A model generated the notes under the pieces. It was given only the letters and a program-made list of their open reading frames with translations, was not told where the DNA came from and did no database searches. Shown here piece by piece: positions 27,674 through 37,235 of a stretch of DNA of 64,000 nucleotides (its first letter is position 1; each line of letters begins with the position of its first letter). The DNA is taken from NCBI GenBank assembly GCA_023399215.1, contig JAEWQJ010000020.1:1-64000 (forward strand), read 5' to 3'. This stretch comes from Methanobacteriota archaeon. Lineage in GTDB: Archaea > Halobacteriota > Methanosarcinia > Methanosarcinales > Methanosarcinaceae. A program made the position numbers and the translations under genes.

Positions 27674-28642
27674 ATCTAATAAGTGAACACTCCGTAAATG
27701 AACATCACGTTCAGGTATGAATTTTACATTGTTTTAATCCTGTTTTTGCCATTGATGTCTCAGACTTTTCCCGTTCATTTTTATTCCTATACTTTTTTAG
27801 TCTTAACTCTCAAGGCATGAAAAAAGCTATCTTCAGAGAATATTATCAGTTAAATTTTAGCATAGATTAATATTTTTTTAATCTCGTAGACTGTATGGTT
27901 AACCAATGTAAAACTTTGCCGGCTTCTTTCTCTTAAAGCCTCTGAAGCTTCTGGATAACATACAAAACAATATTTATTAATTACGGCAGTGTGCAAGAAG
28001 TTTGTTTCAGTTGAATACCCCGTTGCTTACTCCAGGTGCCCCAGTGCAACTTTAATTCAAAAAATTTTTTGAGCTATTATTGCTAATTAATAAATTTACA
28101 CAATTGTTTTATTCTCTATGCAATGGAGTTAGATTCGGGCAATGTATTCTTAACTGTTTCTTCAATCTTCCTGCAAAATAGTAACACTTATCCTTGTTTC
28201 AATTTCTACAGTTTCCTTAATACCAGATATCACACTGCAACCTATTCTGTAGTACTCGGGCGTGGCTCGGAAATACTGAAAAAAAAGATTCCTTCATTTT
28301 TGAGTAATTTATTATGAGATATGTATCAAATTAAATTTTATAAGTATTTCCAGGTTCTCTAAATGGAAGTTTGTCTCTCGATCCTACATTTATATCTATC
28401 TGTCCTTTTAGGCTCACAATTAAATTTTCAGTGTTAAATATAAAAATACTTCTAAAAATTATTTTCAACTTTCTATTTTAATCATATACTCAAAAATTTT
28501 TTTATACTCTGGCGTCCCTTTTTTAAACATCAAATTTCTAACAAAGTGAAATTCTCATTTATTCCTATTCGCATGTAATTTCACTATAAGTTAGAAATTT
28601 GTTATGTTATTATAAGCGCATTTGGTCGCGCGGTGGGGGCTT
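27674..28642. other. AT-rich spacer of nearly 1 kb
   Basis: No gene or repeat recognised. A 64-codon frame at 28123-28317 is AT-driven and has no ribosome-binding site, so it is rejected. Confidence 0.45.
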
Positions 28643-29539
28643 ATGAGGGGGAGTTTTTCAGTTACAGTGGATCTTGAAGATTGGTACCATATTCCTTCAG
28701 TCTGCAGTTCTCCTTATGCTGTTTACAGGACTGTGAATGAGTTTTTTGAAAAATGGGAAGGCAGGTACGATTACCTGACTGAACCTACAAAAAAGGCATT
28801 GGATATTCTCGATGAGTTCAACGTGACTGCTACTTTCTTTGTAGTTGCGGACATTGTAGAACACTATCCTGGACTTGTCGAGTCAATTGCGGAAAAAGGG
28901 CATGAAATTGCATGTCATGGTCTGCATCACGCCTGCAAAATCAATCCTGAGACAAAAGAACGATTAATGAGTAACGATGAATTCGAGCAGAAAACATTTC
29001 TTGCGAAAAAAATTCTTGAAAAAGTTAGTGGAGATAGAGTAGTAGGCTACAGGGCACCAAATGCCTTTGTAGGTGGCTGGATGCTGGATTCACTTGAAAG
29101 CATCGGGTTCAAATATGATTCCTCTGTTTCTGTAAATTCTCTTTATAATAAAACAGATTCGTCCCTTAAGACAGTCTCATCTTTTCCTTACTACCCCTTA
29201 GAGAACGGGCTTGAGGTAGGCGGCGATAGAAATTTTATTGAGTTTCCCTGGGCATATTATCAGAACGTGTTTAAAATTCCAGCGTCAGGAGGCCCTATTC
29301 TCCGATTTCTTGGAGCTCCTCTGGTATTGAATGGGCTTGTCCAGAGTTTGAAAAGAGGACATACTATCTTTTATTTCCACCCAATTGATATTTCCTGTAC
29401 TAAATTTCCTTCAGTAGGAAACAACAGGCCATTTTACTGGTGTATGAAAGGAGAGCCTGTAGAATGCAGAATTCGTCATATTCTGAAAGCCCTTAATGAT
29501 GTTAAAAAAGTGTGTCTGAGGGATTACTCAGGAATATAG
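28643..29539 (+). CDS. Polysaccharide deacetylase (XrtA/DUF3473-type)
   Basis: About 298 residues. The N-terminus SVTVDLEDWYHIPSV and the motifs ATFFVVADIVEHYP, HEIACHGLHHAC (metal-binding His pair) and GYRAPNAF fit the NodB fold of the PEP-CTERM/XrtA-type deacetylases; a C-terminal WCMKGEPVECRI-type DUF3473 region follows. It likely deacetylates an exopolysaccharide. ATG at 28643 follows GGTGGGGGC; a TTG at 28622 is upstream of that site. The stop is UAG (29537-29539) and the next in-frame stop is a TAA eight codons later. This is a third deacetylase, not closely related to the two DUF-type paralogues above. Confidence 0.85.
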   Translation: MRGSFSVTVDLEDWYHIPSVCSSPYAVYRTVNEFFEKWEGRYDYLTEPTKKALDILDEFNVTATFFVVADIVEHYPGLVESIAEKGHEIACHGLHHACKINPETKERLMSNDEFEQKTFLAKKILEKVSGDRVVGYRAPNAFVGGWMLDSLESIGFKYDSSVSVNSLYNKTDSSLKTVSSFPYYPLENGLEVGGDRNFIEFPWAYYQNVFKIPASGGPILRFLGAPLVLNGLVQSLKRGHTIFYFHPIDISCTKFPSVGNNRPFYWCMKGEPVECRIRHILKALNDVKKVCLRDYSGI

Positions 29540-30509
29540 ACTTTAGAGGTTTTCTATATTTAATTGCTAATTTGAAAGGAATCTTAATAAGTCTAAATTT
29601 TTAAACCATATCCTATTATGTCTTATTTACTCCTCTACTCCCAGTTGTCGCTTTGAATCCTCAATATGATTTTACAGTGATCGAAGTATTTGCCAGGCTG
29701 ATTTTTCTTAACTCCTAGCTTTTCTTCTGTATACCTGGTAGATGTGCAATCTAAAGGACAATAAGTTAACAATATTGCAGAATAACATAGCAACGAGTAT
29801 AATAATAAGTATAATAAAGAATAAACATATAATAAAGAATAACCAACCCCGCATATTAATTATATATGATAACTATTTATGTCGCAAATATCATTTACTT
29901 ATTCAAATAGGTTCTAATTATATCTATTTTATACGATTTTGCGGCATATCACTCCATGTATTCCCTCGCTCCATCTATTTCTCAGGGAAAACACCTAATT
30001 ATTCTGATCTTAAAAGAATGCTTTCTTCTGAAAGACTAATTTGGGGCATGCAGCGCTGGCAGAAATAACGAATAAATCTATAAATGATGTTCACTTCGTA
30101 AGGCTAAAACTGCATATAGTATTAGCAGGATTTGTACTCAAGAAGGATATACTTAATATACTGTGAGTTACCTGTGACGGAAACACTAAAGTCTCTGGAT
30201 AAGGGTATAGTACCCGAAAGCCTTTAATTGTTGAAAAATTTTAACCCATCAAAACATTAATTAGGTTAAGGCAGGTATATCAAATTTCACTTAGGGCACA
30301 ACCATTAATTATTTGTTGGGCCGATTGAATATAGGAAGAATACGAAAGAGGAGAAACAAATAAACAAAATCTTCGGATCGAAAGTTTTTGGGCCTGTGTG
30401 CTGCCTGTAAAAGAAAACCTCTTTAAGAGTGAAACCAAGTTTTCAGGAATAGATCATAGTTAGGTGCGGAAACTGGACTCTGCAATTTTCAAAAAGGATG
30501 GGGGACACA
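29540..30509. other. AT-rich spacer
   Basis: No confident gene. A 108-codon frame at 29742-30068 is AT-rich with no domain. A GGATGGGGGACAC leader precedes the GT-C-like gene. Confidence 0.45.
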
Positions 30510-32306
30510 TTGTCTAAAACTACTAATAACATATTAAACCTTATAACCTCAATTTCTCTATTACTACTGGTTTATAGTCTTTTTATTCTCAGGGGAATTC
30601 AGCCCGAAGGATATGCGGTTGATATCTATGAACAGCTTCCTTTTCATTTTTACCTTACCCTGCTCCTTTGTTACGTTTCAGCTTGCGTTTTACTTCTTGC
30701 ATACCGAAAAATGAGTGCAGTTCTTATACTGTTTCTTGTTCATACTGTAGTACTGATAACTCCTCACATGCTTGGCTATGTTTCAATAGGCAGGGGAGAG
30801 GAATTTTCTTACCTCGGGCTTGCAGGACAGGGTTCATTTTGTAACCTTTCTGGCTTCGCCAACCTTTCTCCCACGGGTCCTCTGCTCGTTTCAGCCCTGG
30901 CTCAGATTTCAGGCCTGGAAACATCGGCACTTTCATACTTCTTGCCAGTATTTTTTTCAATAATATTTATTACTGGAATGTTCCTGTTCTATCGTCTTTT
31001 CATGAGCAGGGAAAAATTAGTCTTAACAGCTTTTCTCTCCTCGCTTATTCCGTATTTTGGCCATTTCCAGACCTCAGCAGTTCCTTATTATCTTTGTTTT
31101 TGCCTGATACCTCTATACCTTCTTGTGCTGAGAAGTGTAATTTCGGATAAAAACAGGGCAATGGCTGTTTGCCTTCTTTTCATGATACCATTGATTCCTT
31201 TAGCCCATCCTTTTATTTTTGCATATCTTGCCTGTTTCTCCCTTTCCCTTGCCTTCTCGAGTAAAATACCGAAGCTCGAATTTCTCCGTAATATCCTGAG
31301 TCTCAACTCTCTCTTCTCTGGCGCCTCCCGCCCTACAGGAAAAAAAATGCCTATATTTGTCTTCCTGTCACTTATCTTGGTAGGCTTCCTGCTTTGTGCG
31401 AAATATACTCTTCAGTTCTTTGGTATATCTATTTCAAACCTTATCCTGCGCACTAAAATGCTAATGTCTGCAGGTTTTTCCACATTTCCATCAACTGAAA
31501 ACGGATTTTTCGAGTTTGTGCATCTCTTGAATCTTTACTACGGCAAATACTATATTCCTTTGATTTTTATCCTGATCAATTCTGTAATCGTATGGCAGAA
31601 TCGTAAAAGGTTTTGCCAACATTTTGTTCGCAGGTACCCCCGTTTTCTGGTCCTCTATATAGTAACCTTTTTCCTGGAGCTTGCTTTCCTTTTAAACCCC
31701 TTCATTCCTTACCCTCCAGATAAGTTTGCAAATTTGAGCTTCATTATTTTTGCCCAGATTCCCTTGTTGGGGTATTCCCTTTACATTATTTTCCTTAGAA
31801 AAGGGTACACTCTTGGCCTTGGCTCTGCAGTGCTGGTCCTTTGTCTGCTCTGGACACTGGGATTCTTCACCTGTTTCAGTTCACCATATACAGGTGGAGT
31901 TTCTGAAGCAATTTCGGAAAATGAGGCAGATGGGATTCAGTGGTTGTCTGGCGTGAGAGAAGCTTATCCATATGTTATGTCTTGTACAGATAAGTATGAA
32001 ATCATCACCCAGCCTGAGAGACTTGGCAGCAATATGAGTCGGACTGATCTTGATGATGTTTCCCAAAAACTTCTTTATACCTCTAAAAATGATTCTGAAG
32101 GCGGTATCTCTGTAAAAAAAGCAGCAGAAAATGAAACTTTCTATATTGCGGAAACAACTTATTCTGAGGCTTTGAGGGCCAGGGATCAGGGATCCAATAA
32201 AACATCAGTTTCTACAGGTGGAAGCACCCTCAAATCCCAGGCTGTTTATCCTGTATATAAGATCTATGATTCCCTTAATATCAAAATTTATGAATATGTT
32301 CCGTAA
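30510..32306 (+). CDS. Multipass membrane protein, GT-C-like
   Basis: About 598 residues, 12 or so predicted helices and a short soluble tail. The first loop, EGYAVDIYEQLPFHFYLTLL, and a second loop GRGEEFSYLGLAGQ resemble the acidic motifs of GT-C transferases; ANLSPTGPLLVSALAQISG fits the region between helices. I prefer TTG at 30510, five bases after GGGGGA; ATG at 30498 would overlap that site. No close family recognised. It lies at the right edge of the glycan island, so a role in surface-glycan or lipid-linked-sugar assembly is an inference. Confidence 0.65.
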   Translation: MSKTTNNILNLITSISLLLLVYSLFILRGIQPEGYAVDIYEQLPFHFYLTLLLCYVSACVLLLAYRKMSAVLILFLVHTVVLITPHMLGYVSIGRGEEFSYLGLAGQGSFCNLSGFANLSPTGPLLVSALAQISGLETSALSYFLPVFFSIIFITGMFLFYRLFMSREKLVLTAFLSSLIPYFGHFQTSAVPYYLCFCLIPLYLLVLRSVISDKNRAMAVCLLFMIPLIPLAHPFIFAYLACFSLSLAFSSKIPKLEFLRNILSLNSLFSGASRPTGKKMPIFVFLSLILVGFLLCAKYTLQFFGISISNLILRTKMLMSAGFSTFPSTENGFFEFVHLLNLYYGKYYIPLIFILINSVIVWQNRKRFCQHFVRRYPRFLVLYIVTFFLELAFLLNPFIPYPPDKFANLSFIIFAQIPLLGYSLYIIFLRKGYTLGLGSAVLVLCLLWTLGFFTCFSSPYTGGVSEAISENEADGIQWLSGVREAYPYVMSCTDKYEIITQPERLGSNMSRTDLDDVSQKLLYTSKNDSEGGISVKKAAENETFYIAETTYSEALRARDQGSNKTSVSTGGSTLKSQAVYPVYKIYDSLNIKIYEYVP

Positions 32307-32408
32307 ACCCTATGTTCCGTCTGGAGATCAGGTCTCTGAGGAAGGTAACTTCCAGTTTTCAAATGTTTAACTTTTCTTTTAAATGTTCAACTTTTTCTCT
32401 TTTTTATA

Positions 32409-32933
32409 CTACAAATTATCTTTTTTCTTTTCACTAATATATTTGCCAGTAAGAAGGACAATTATAATCAGTCCGACGATTTCTGAGATAAAAACTTCTG
32501 TAAATCCGGGGTTGTACGATCTACTAAGAATTATCATAAGATACTCAATAAAGCTTGCTGAAATCGTGTCTTTCGGAAACTTCCAGCCCAGGAGTGGCCA
32601 GAAAAATACTTCAGGGCTGTTCCATATCTGATCTTCAAAAATATGGCAAAAAGATGCTCCTGCAATAATCAGGAGTTCAGGTTTCCCCTGGCTATAGAGA
32701 TAGTACCCTGCTAGGGCTAGCAGAAGGCTAAAAAGTAGAGTATGAGCAAAAATTCGCCCGCTTCCTATGGTTTCGGCAAGAATTATCCTGCCAAGAGGTT
32801 TATCGATAAAGTCTGGAAGGAGTGCTCCGAATGCAATCCACGGGACCTTCCCCCAGAAGTTATTTTTTGAAAATAATCGGCTCAGAAAATAAAAAATCCC
32901 CAGAGTAATTCCAATATGTCCGAAAATAAACAT
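32409..32933 (-). CDS. DUF457/YdjM-like membrane-bound protein
   Basis: About 174 residues with four to five hydrophobic helices. HIGITLGIFYFLSR, ALLPDFIDKPLGR, AHTLLFSLLLALAG and SFCHIFEDQIWNSPE place His and Asp residues as in the YdjM/DUF457 family of membrane-associated, possibly metal-dependent hydrolases. Biochemical role unknown. The stop is UAG (32409-32411); the frame would continue nine codons (YKKEKKLNI) to TAA. It lies downstream of mfnB on the same strand, about 100 bases apart. Confidence 0.75.
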   Translation of the reverse strand: MFIFGHIGITLGIFYFLSRLFSKNNFWGKVPWIAFGALLPDFIDKPLGRIILAETIGSGRIFAHTLLFSLLLALAGYYLYSQGKPELLIIAGASFCHIFEDQIWNSPEVFFWPLLGWKFPKDTISASFIEYLMIILSRSYNPGFTEVFISEIVGLIIIVLLTGKYISEKKKDNL

Positions 32934-32969
32934 CAGGTCAAAAATAGTTATTTACTTATAATTCTTTTT

Positions 32970-32995
32970 CGGCAGGTCTGCCTGATGACCTGCCG
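32970..32995. other. Perfect 9-bp hairpin
   Basis: CGGCAGGTC and GACCTGCCG pair around an 8-base loop between mfnB and the membrane protein gene. There is no U-run on either strand, so a classic terminator is not obvious. The same GGCAGGTC phrase begins both ends of the element at 41632-42021. Confidence 0.6.
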
Positions 32996-33029
32996 GTACA
33001 GAACTTCAATTTTAAATTAAAAGAGTTTT

Positions 33030-33734
33030 TCAAGCCTGGCATTCAGCTACAAGCTTTTCTACCAGTTCCTGTCGGATTGCATTTGTTCTATCTCCTCCGC
33101 AGACCATACCACGGACCCCGATAATATCCGGTCCGATTTTCTCAAGCACTGGAAGATCCTCAAATTTCAGGGAGCCTGCAATCGCGTTTTCAAGTCCGCA
33201 TCCATGGGCAAGGTCTGTGAACCTTTTAAGTTCTTCCTTGTCCATAAATTCGAAGGTAGATTTTCCATCCTTAATTCCTGTATCAACCATCACCACATCT
33301 GCCCCAGCTTTTGCGGCGATTGAAGGAAGCAGTAATGGAGATATTGAATTGATGCGCTTGTAGTCCGAATATCCTGAGGCAACAACTTTCTTTGTTGAGT
33401 CATAGTCTTTTACAGCCTTTGTTATTTTTGTGATAAGCTCCAAGGCCTGATCTTCAGTCTGGATATCGTAAAGGCCAACTTTAATATAGTCTGCTCCTGC
33501 AACGGCTGCTCCAAATGCTGCAAGGGAAGCAGTTCCTGGTTTATAGTTAAAATCTCCTATAGTTGCGCTTATGGGCTGTCTACCGTCTACAGCTTCTTTT
33601 ACGTCCCTTATTACCCACGGGAAATTCGCACCAAGGGAACCTTCTTTCGGGTTCTTGACATCTACAATGTCTGCGCCGCCTCTGGAAGCAATTATTGCTT
33701 CCTCTTTATTAATTGGACTTATAAGCAGTTTCAT
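33030..33734 (-). CDS. mfnB: (5-formylfuran-3-yl)methyl phosphate synthase (MfnB)
   Basis: Makes the furan precursor of methanofuran from two glyceraldehyde 3-phosphate molecules (established for MfnB). The 234-residue TIM-barrel protein starts MKLLISPINKEEAIIASRGG and has the family motif GADIVDVKNPKEGSLGANFP; the Lys of DVKNP is the Schiff-base site in homologues. VDTGIKDGKSTFEFM and GVRGMVCGGDRTNAIR are further conserved blocks. It is divergent from the HisA-like gene, with 112 bases between them. Confidence 0.95.
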   Translation of the reverse strand: MKLLISPINKEEAIIASRGGADIVDVKNPKEGSLGANFPWVIRDVKEAVDGRQPISATIGDFNYKPGTASLAAFGAAVAGADYIKVGLYDIQTEDQALELITKITKAVKDYDSTKKVVASGYSDYKRINSISPLLLPSIAAKAGADVVMVDTGIKDGKSTFEFMDKEELKRFTDLAHGCGLENAIAGSLKFEDLPVLEKIGPDIIGVRGMVCGGDRTNAIRQELVEKLVAECQA

Positions 33735-33846
33735 AAAAAGCCTCTAAATAAACATCTAATTGAAATCTTACTGTGAATATTACTCTTTTTATACAATATT
33801 CTTTATTTTATACTTTTTTATAGGATGATATAGCTATTGAATAAGT

Positions 33847-34581
33847 ATGTTCCGAGTAGTCTTTGTAATGGACATATTTAACCGTAACGTAGTTCTTGCA
33901 AAGGGCGGGGTCAGGGAAAAATACCGTCCGGTTTCAGATTCAAGTACTGTATGTAGCAGCTCGGACCCTGTGGATATAGTGGAACTCCTGCATCCGAGTG
34001 AAGTCTATATTGCCGACCTTAACGTGCTTCAGGGCAAAGGGTCTCTCGAAACGAATGCCAAAGTAATTCGGGAAGTAAGCTCAAAGGCAGACACAATGCT
34101 TGATTTCGGGATTTCGGCTTCACAGGACGTGGAAAAAGTCCTTTCTATTGCAGGAACTGCTGTAATAGGCACAGAAACAGGTACGCTCTCGGCAATAAAG
34201 GATGCAGCTTATGGAAACGCCGGAAGGATTAGTGTTAGCATTGATATAAAGCATGGTAAAGTCCTGAAAAATGACCCTGAGATTCCGGAGTCTCCTTTTG
34301 AAATTGTAAAACTGTTAAATAATTTACCCTTGAAAGACCTTATTTTCCTTGATCTTGATAGGGTTGGGACAGCCTCAGGCTTTGACCCTGAATTCCTTCG
34401 AAAACTAGTTGAATGTTCCAGGCATAGTGTGCTTCTTGCCGGAGGGGTCAAGGATATGGAGGATCTTTTTACTCTTGATAAGCTAGGAATAAAAGGAGCC
34501 CTTGTTGCAACTGCCGTTCACTCGGGAATGGTTCCTCCAGACGTGCTGAGTTCAGGGCTTAAATCGGATGACTTAAAATAA
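33847..34581 (+). CDS. HisA/HisF-family TIM-barrel protein
   Basis: About 244 residues resembling HisA (ProFAR isomerase) but without the full HisA signature: starts FVMDIFNRNVVLAKGG, with YIADLNVLQGKG, SVSIDIKHGKV and the phosphate-binding VLLAGGVKDMEDL. This archaeal subgroup is widespread in methanogens beside mfnB and is not the histidine-pathway HisA. Its role is unknown; a phosphosugar reaction related to methanofuran is plausible from context. It sits divergent from mfnB, consistent with shared regulation. ATG start. Confidence 0.8.
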   Translation: MFRVVFVMDIFNRNVVLAKGGVREKYRPVSDSSTVCSSSDPVDIVELLHPSEVYIADLNVLQGKGSLETNAKVIREVSSKADTMLDFGISASQDVEKVLSIAGTAVIGTETGTLSAIKDAAYGNAGRISVSIDIKHGKVLKNDPEIPESPFEIVKLLNNLPLKDLIFLDLDRVGTASGFDPEFLRKLVECSRHSVLLAGGVKDMEDLFTLDKLGIKGALVATAVHSGMVPPDVLSSGLKSDDLK

Positions 34582-34635
34582 AATTTAATAACAAAATAAA
34601 ATTTAATAACAAAATAAAATCTAATAACAAAATTA
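34575..34635 (+). repeat. 18-bp AT-rich tandem repeats
   Basis: Three to four units of AAAATAAAATTTAATAAC overlap the stop of the HisA-like gene and follow it. Confidence 0.65.
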
Positions 34636-34771
34636 AATCGGATAATAAAAACTAACTGTTATCTGGAAATCCTTTTATTTCAGCCCTATATGTCTTGTAT
34701 ATAATCGAGTATTTTAGTATTGAGAAGAGTTGAAGATTCCATTTAATACCAGAAAATTATGAGGTTTAAAT

Positions 34772-35032
34772 ATGGTAAAGAAGGATACATCTGAAGAGAA
34801 TATTGAGGAAAACGCTGAGGAAACAAGCGGAGATGGATATGTAGAGATTAAGATGGGGGGAGGCTGGTATATGACGGTCTCCCTGGCGCATAGTGAACGC
34901 TTTGAGAAAGAGTATGTCGAACTTGCAAAGGAGCGGGGAGGCGTAAAGAGATCCAGGTTCAACCTTAACCCCGCCCATGTCAGGATGTTGGGAGAAACCC
35001 TGATCAAATTTGCGGATGATAACAACCTCTAA
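34772..35032 (+). CDS. Conserved hypothetical small acidic protein
   Basis: An 86-residue protein with an acidic N-terminus (DTSEENIEENAEETSGD), then YVEIKMGGGWYMTVSLAHSE and a basic region SRFNLNPAHVRMLGETLIKF. No family recognised. An ATG with upstream GAGGTTTAAAT supports the start. It may be a nucleic-acid- or protein-binding factor, but nothing in the sequence proves this. Convergent with tmk. Confidence 0.6.
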   Translation: MVKKDTSEENIEENAEETSGDGYVEIKMGGGWYMTVSLAHSERFEKEYVELAKERGGVKRSRFNLNPAHVRMLGETLIKFADDNNL

Positions 35033-35074
35033 TGGTTATTTTGGTTTTAATTTAAGTTCAATTCTTGAATCTGG

Positions 35075-35692
35075 TCAGTTCCTGCTCAGGAACTCCAATA
35101 TTTTTTTCACAACTTCCTTTTCTATGTATTCGGGAGAGCGGGAAGCATCGATTACAATAAAACGTTCTGGATCGTCTGCCGCAAGCTTGAGGAAAATCTC
35201 CCTGACTCCCCGTAAAAACTCTAATTTCTCGAACTTGCTTTGTTCTCCTCGTTTCCCACAACGTTCAATTGAAATTTCGGGCCTGATATCAAAGAGAAAG
35301 GTCAGATCTGGAACAATAGTCCAACCCCGGTGCAGATCCTTTACCCATTCAAGAGGATTTTCCAGGTGAGTTTTCAGGGTCATTCCCTGGTAAGCATATC
35401 GGCTGTCGGAATAGCGGTCAGAAATTACTATTTTTCCTTTTTCAAGTGCAGGTTTTATAAGTTTTGCCAGATGTTCGGCATGGTCAGCTGTAAAAAGGAA
35501 AAGCTCGGCAAGCTGGTCAGTATCTGACTGAATAGCTTTTTCCACGGCATTTCCAGTTAGAGTGCCTCTTGTTGGTTCCCTAGTAAAAACAGGTTTAAAG
35601 GCTTTAATTTCAGGATTCTTCTGAAGTTTTTCTGCAACTGTGCTTTTGCCTGAGCCGTCAATGCCCTCAAGTGTGATCAGTTTCCCTCTCAT
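35075..35692 (-). CDS. tmk: Thymidylate kinase
   Basis: Phosphorylates dTMP to dTDP with ATP. About 205 residues with P-loop GIDGSGKST (residues 10-18), the DR(Y/H)-type motif SDRYSDSRYAYQG, the dTMP-binding FTREPT region and a LID with RCGKRGEQSKFE. Length is normal. Overlap with neighbours is minimal; it is convergent with the small acidic-protein gene. Confidence 0.93.
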   Translation of the reverse strand: MRGKLITLEGIDGSGKSTVAEKLQKNPEIKAFKPVFTREPTRGTLTGNAVEKAIQSDTDQLAELFLFTADHAEHLAKLIKPALEKGKIVISDRYSDSRYAYQGMTLKTHLENPLEWVKDLHRGWTIVPDLTFLFDIRPEISIERCGKRGEQSKFEKLEFLRGVREIFLKLAADDPERFIVIDASRSPEYIEKEVVKKILEFLSRN

Positions 35693-35867
35693 AAATACCG
35701 TCTTTTTTTTAGAGATTTTTAGTGAAACGCGTTATCTGTATTTATAATCTACAGGTCTTCCGGACTCATGATCAGATCCCAATTCCATGTATAGCTGGTG
35801 ATTCAGGGCTAAATTCCAGACAAAATAAGTATCTATTTATGCAATATTAAAAATAGCTTAGAATAAT

Positions 35868-36530
35868 ATGACTGTAATAGGAGTAATTACGCGGGGCAAG
35901 TACGGGCACCGCCTTATTGATACTGTCAGGGAGCACAGCGATTTTTCAATCGTAACTGCGGATCTGCCTGAATTCGTGCCTGTATTTATTGAAGAGCCTG
36001 ATGAATATCTGGAAGCTCTTAACTTCGATACACATGTGTTCTCTGCCGAAATTATAATTACTTACTCTTTGCATCCGGATTTGACATCTGCAATTGCAAA
36101 GCTTGCGGCAGAAGCTGGTGTGCGTTCTCTTATAGTGCCGGGTGGGCCATCCAGAGCTTCAGTTCCCGAACTCAAAAAGATCTCCAAAGTTTCAGGTATG
36201 GATATCGAGGTAGATGAAATCTGCTGTAGTCTTGAACCCAATGATTTCAACAGGCCGTTTGCGGAACTCTTTGGGTCTCCTATCTTGAAGGTAAAAACAA
36301 AAGATGGAAAAATTGCCGATGTCAAGGTGATAAAAGGCGCCCCATGCGGGAGTACCTGGTATATGGCAAAGGAAATAGTCGGAACGGAGGTAAAAGACGC
36401 ACCTCCCAAAGCCGGACTGTTGATCCAGCATTACCCCTGTCGGGCGACACGTGGCGAGATTGGTGGAATTCATGAGTCAGGGGAACTGCATAAACAGGCG
36501 TTTATAAAAGCCCTTGAGAATGAGGAGTGA
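35868..36530 (+). CDS. DUF166 family protein
   Basis: About 220 residues. The opening MTVIGVITRGKYGHRLIDT and later APCGSTWYMAKEIVG, LLIQHYPCRATRGEIGGIHESG with several Cys residues match the archaeal DUF166 family. Older annotations mention thymidylate-synthase-like; no biochemical support is visible. The CxxxxWY and HYPCRA motifs suggest metal or thiol chemistry. ATG start. It is followed by a DUF2111 gene on the same strand with 80 bases between. Confidence 0.8.
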   Translation: MTVIGVITRGKYGHRLIDTVREHSDFSIVTADLPEFVPVFIEEPDEYLEALNFDTHVFSAEIIITYSLHPDLTSAIAKLAAEAGVRSLIVPGGPSRASVPELKKISKVSGMDIEVDEICCSLEPNDFNRPFAELFGSPILKVKTKDGKIADVKVIKGAPCGSTWYMAKEIVGTEVKDAPPKAGLLIQHYPCRATRGEIGGIHESGELHKQAFIKALENEE

Positions 36531-36610
36531 TTATATATTCTTTGAAAAAACATATTCTAAATATGACCGGAAAGTCGGATCCAGCTTTTCATTTCTGAGA
36601 AGCCTTTACT

Positions 36611-37036
36611 TTGTGTCCTGCCCGGTCTCATGTAATTTACAGGGGTGAAAAGATTACTACCCTATCTATCTCAGAAGATTCAGGGCCCGAAGATCTCGAG
36701 ACGCTCGCAGTCGCAGTGCACTCGGTCATTGGACTTCCTACAACCATTCGCAGTCTCAAGCGAAAAGGACTTCGCCTGGAAAAAGGTCAAATCCTTGATA
36801 GAGACTACACAGGGCCTGTGCTCGAAGAAGTATTGAAAACAAACAAAGTTGTCCACAAAGTTCCTACAGAAGGAGTGTACAGTGGAAAACCTGTAGTTGT
36901 TGCTCCCATTCACTCGAAAGATGGAGAAGTTATTGCAGCTCTTGGCGTTGTGGACATACTGGCTACTATAGATCTTCACTCTGTTTTTCAGGAATATACA
37001 TCGGTACTGGAAGAAGTTGAAGATGCTAAAAAATAA
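36611..37036 (+). CDS. DUF2111 family protein
   Basis: About 141 residues, with conserved block SEDSGPEDLETLAVAVHSVI then KGLRLEKGQILDRDYTGPVL and a C-terminal GKPVVVAPIHSKDGEVIAAL typical of DUF2111, a methanogen-specific family of unknown function. The GAF/PAS-like last part hints at ligand binding. The only in-frame initiation codon nearby is TTG at 36611; the first few residues are uncertain. Convergent with mtd. Confidence 0.75.
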   Translation: MCPARSHVIYRGEKITTLSISEDSGPEDLETLAVAVHSVIGLPTTIRSLKRKGLRLEKGQILDRDYTGPVLEEVLKTNKVVHKVPTEGVYSGKPVVVAPIHSKDGEVIAALGVVDILATIDLHSVFQEYTSVLEEVEDAKK

Positions 37037-37235
37037 CGTTCGTAATATATAGCCTGAAGTTTGCATAATAAATTGAAGAATTACTGACATTTAAATAATA
37101 AATTGAAATATTACCTGCCACTTGCATGGTAATTGAAAAAAGTAGTTGTTGGAGGATCAACTCCCGCTTACTTTCCCAGGAGAATTATTCGCTCCTCCAT
37201 TTAAGCTTCCGGTTTAAACCTTAAGTTTTCCGGGT

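Noticed and set aside
29742..30068. 108-codon frame in a spacer
   Set aside because: AT-rich, low complexity, no ribosome-binding site.
32970..32995. Hairpin as an intrinsic terminator for mfnB
   Set aside because: No U-run follows on either strand, so I list it only as a hairpin.
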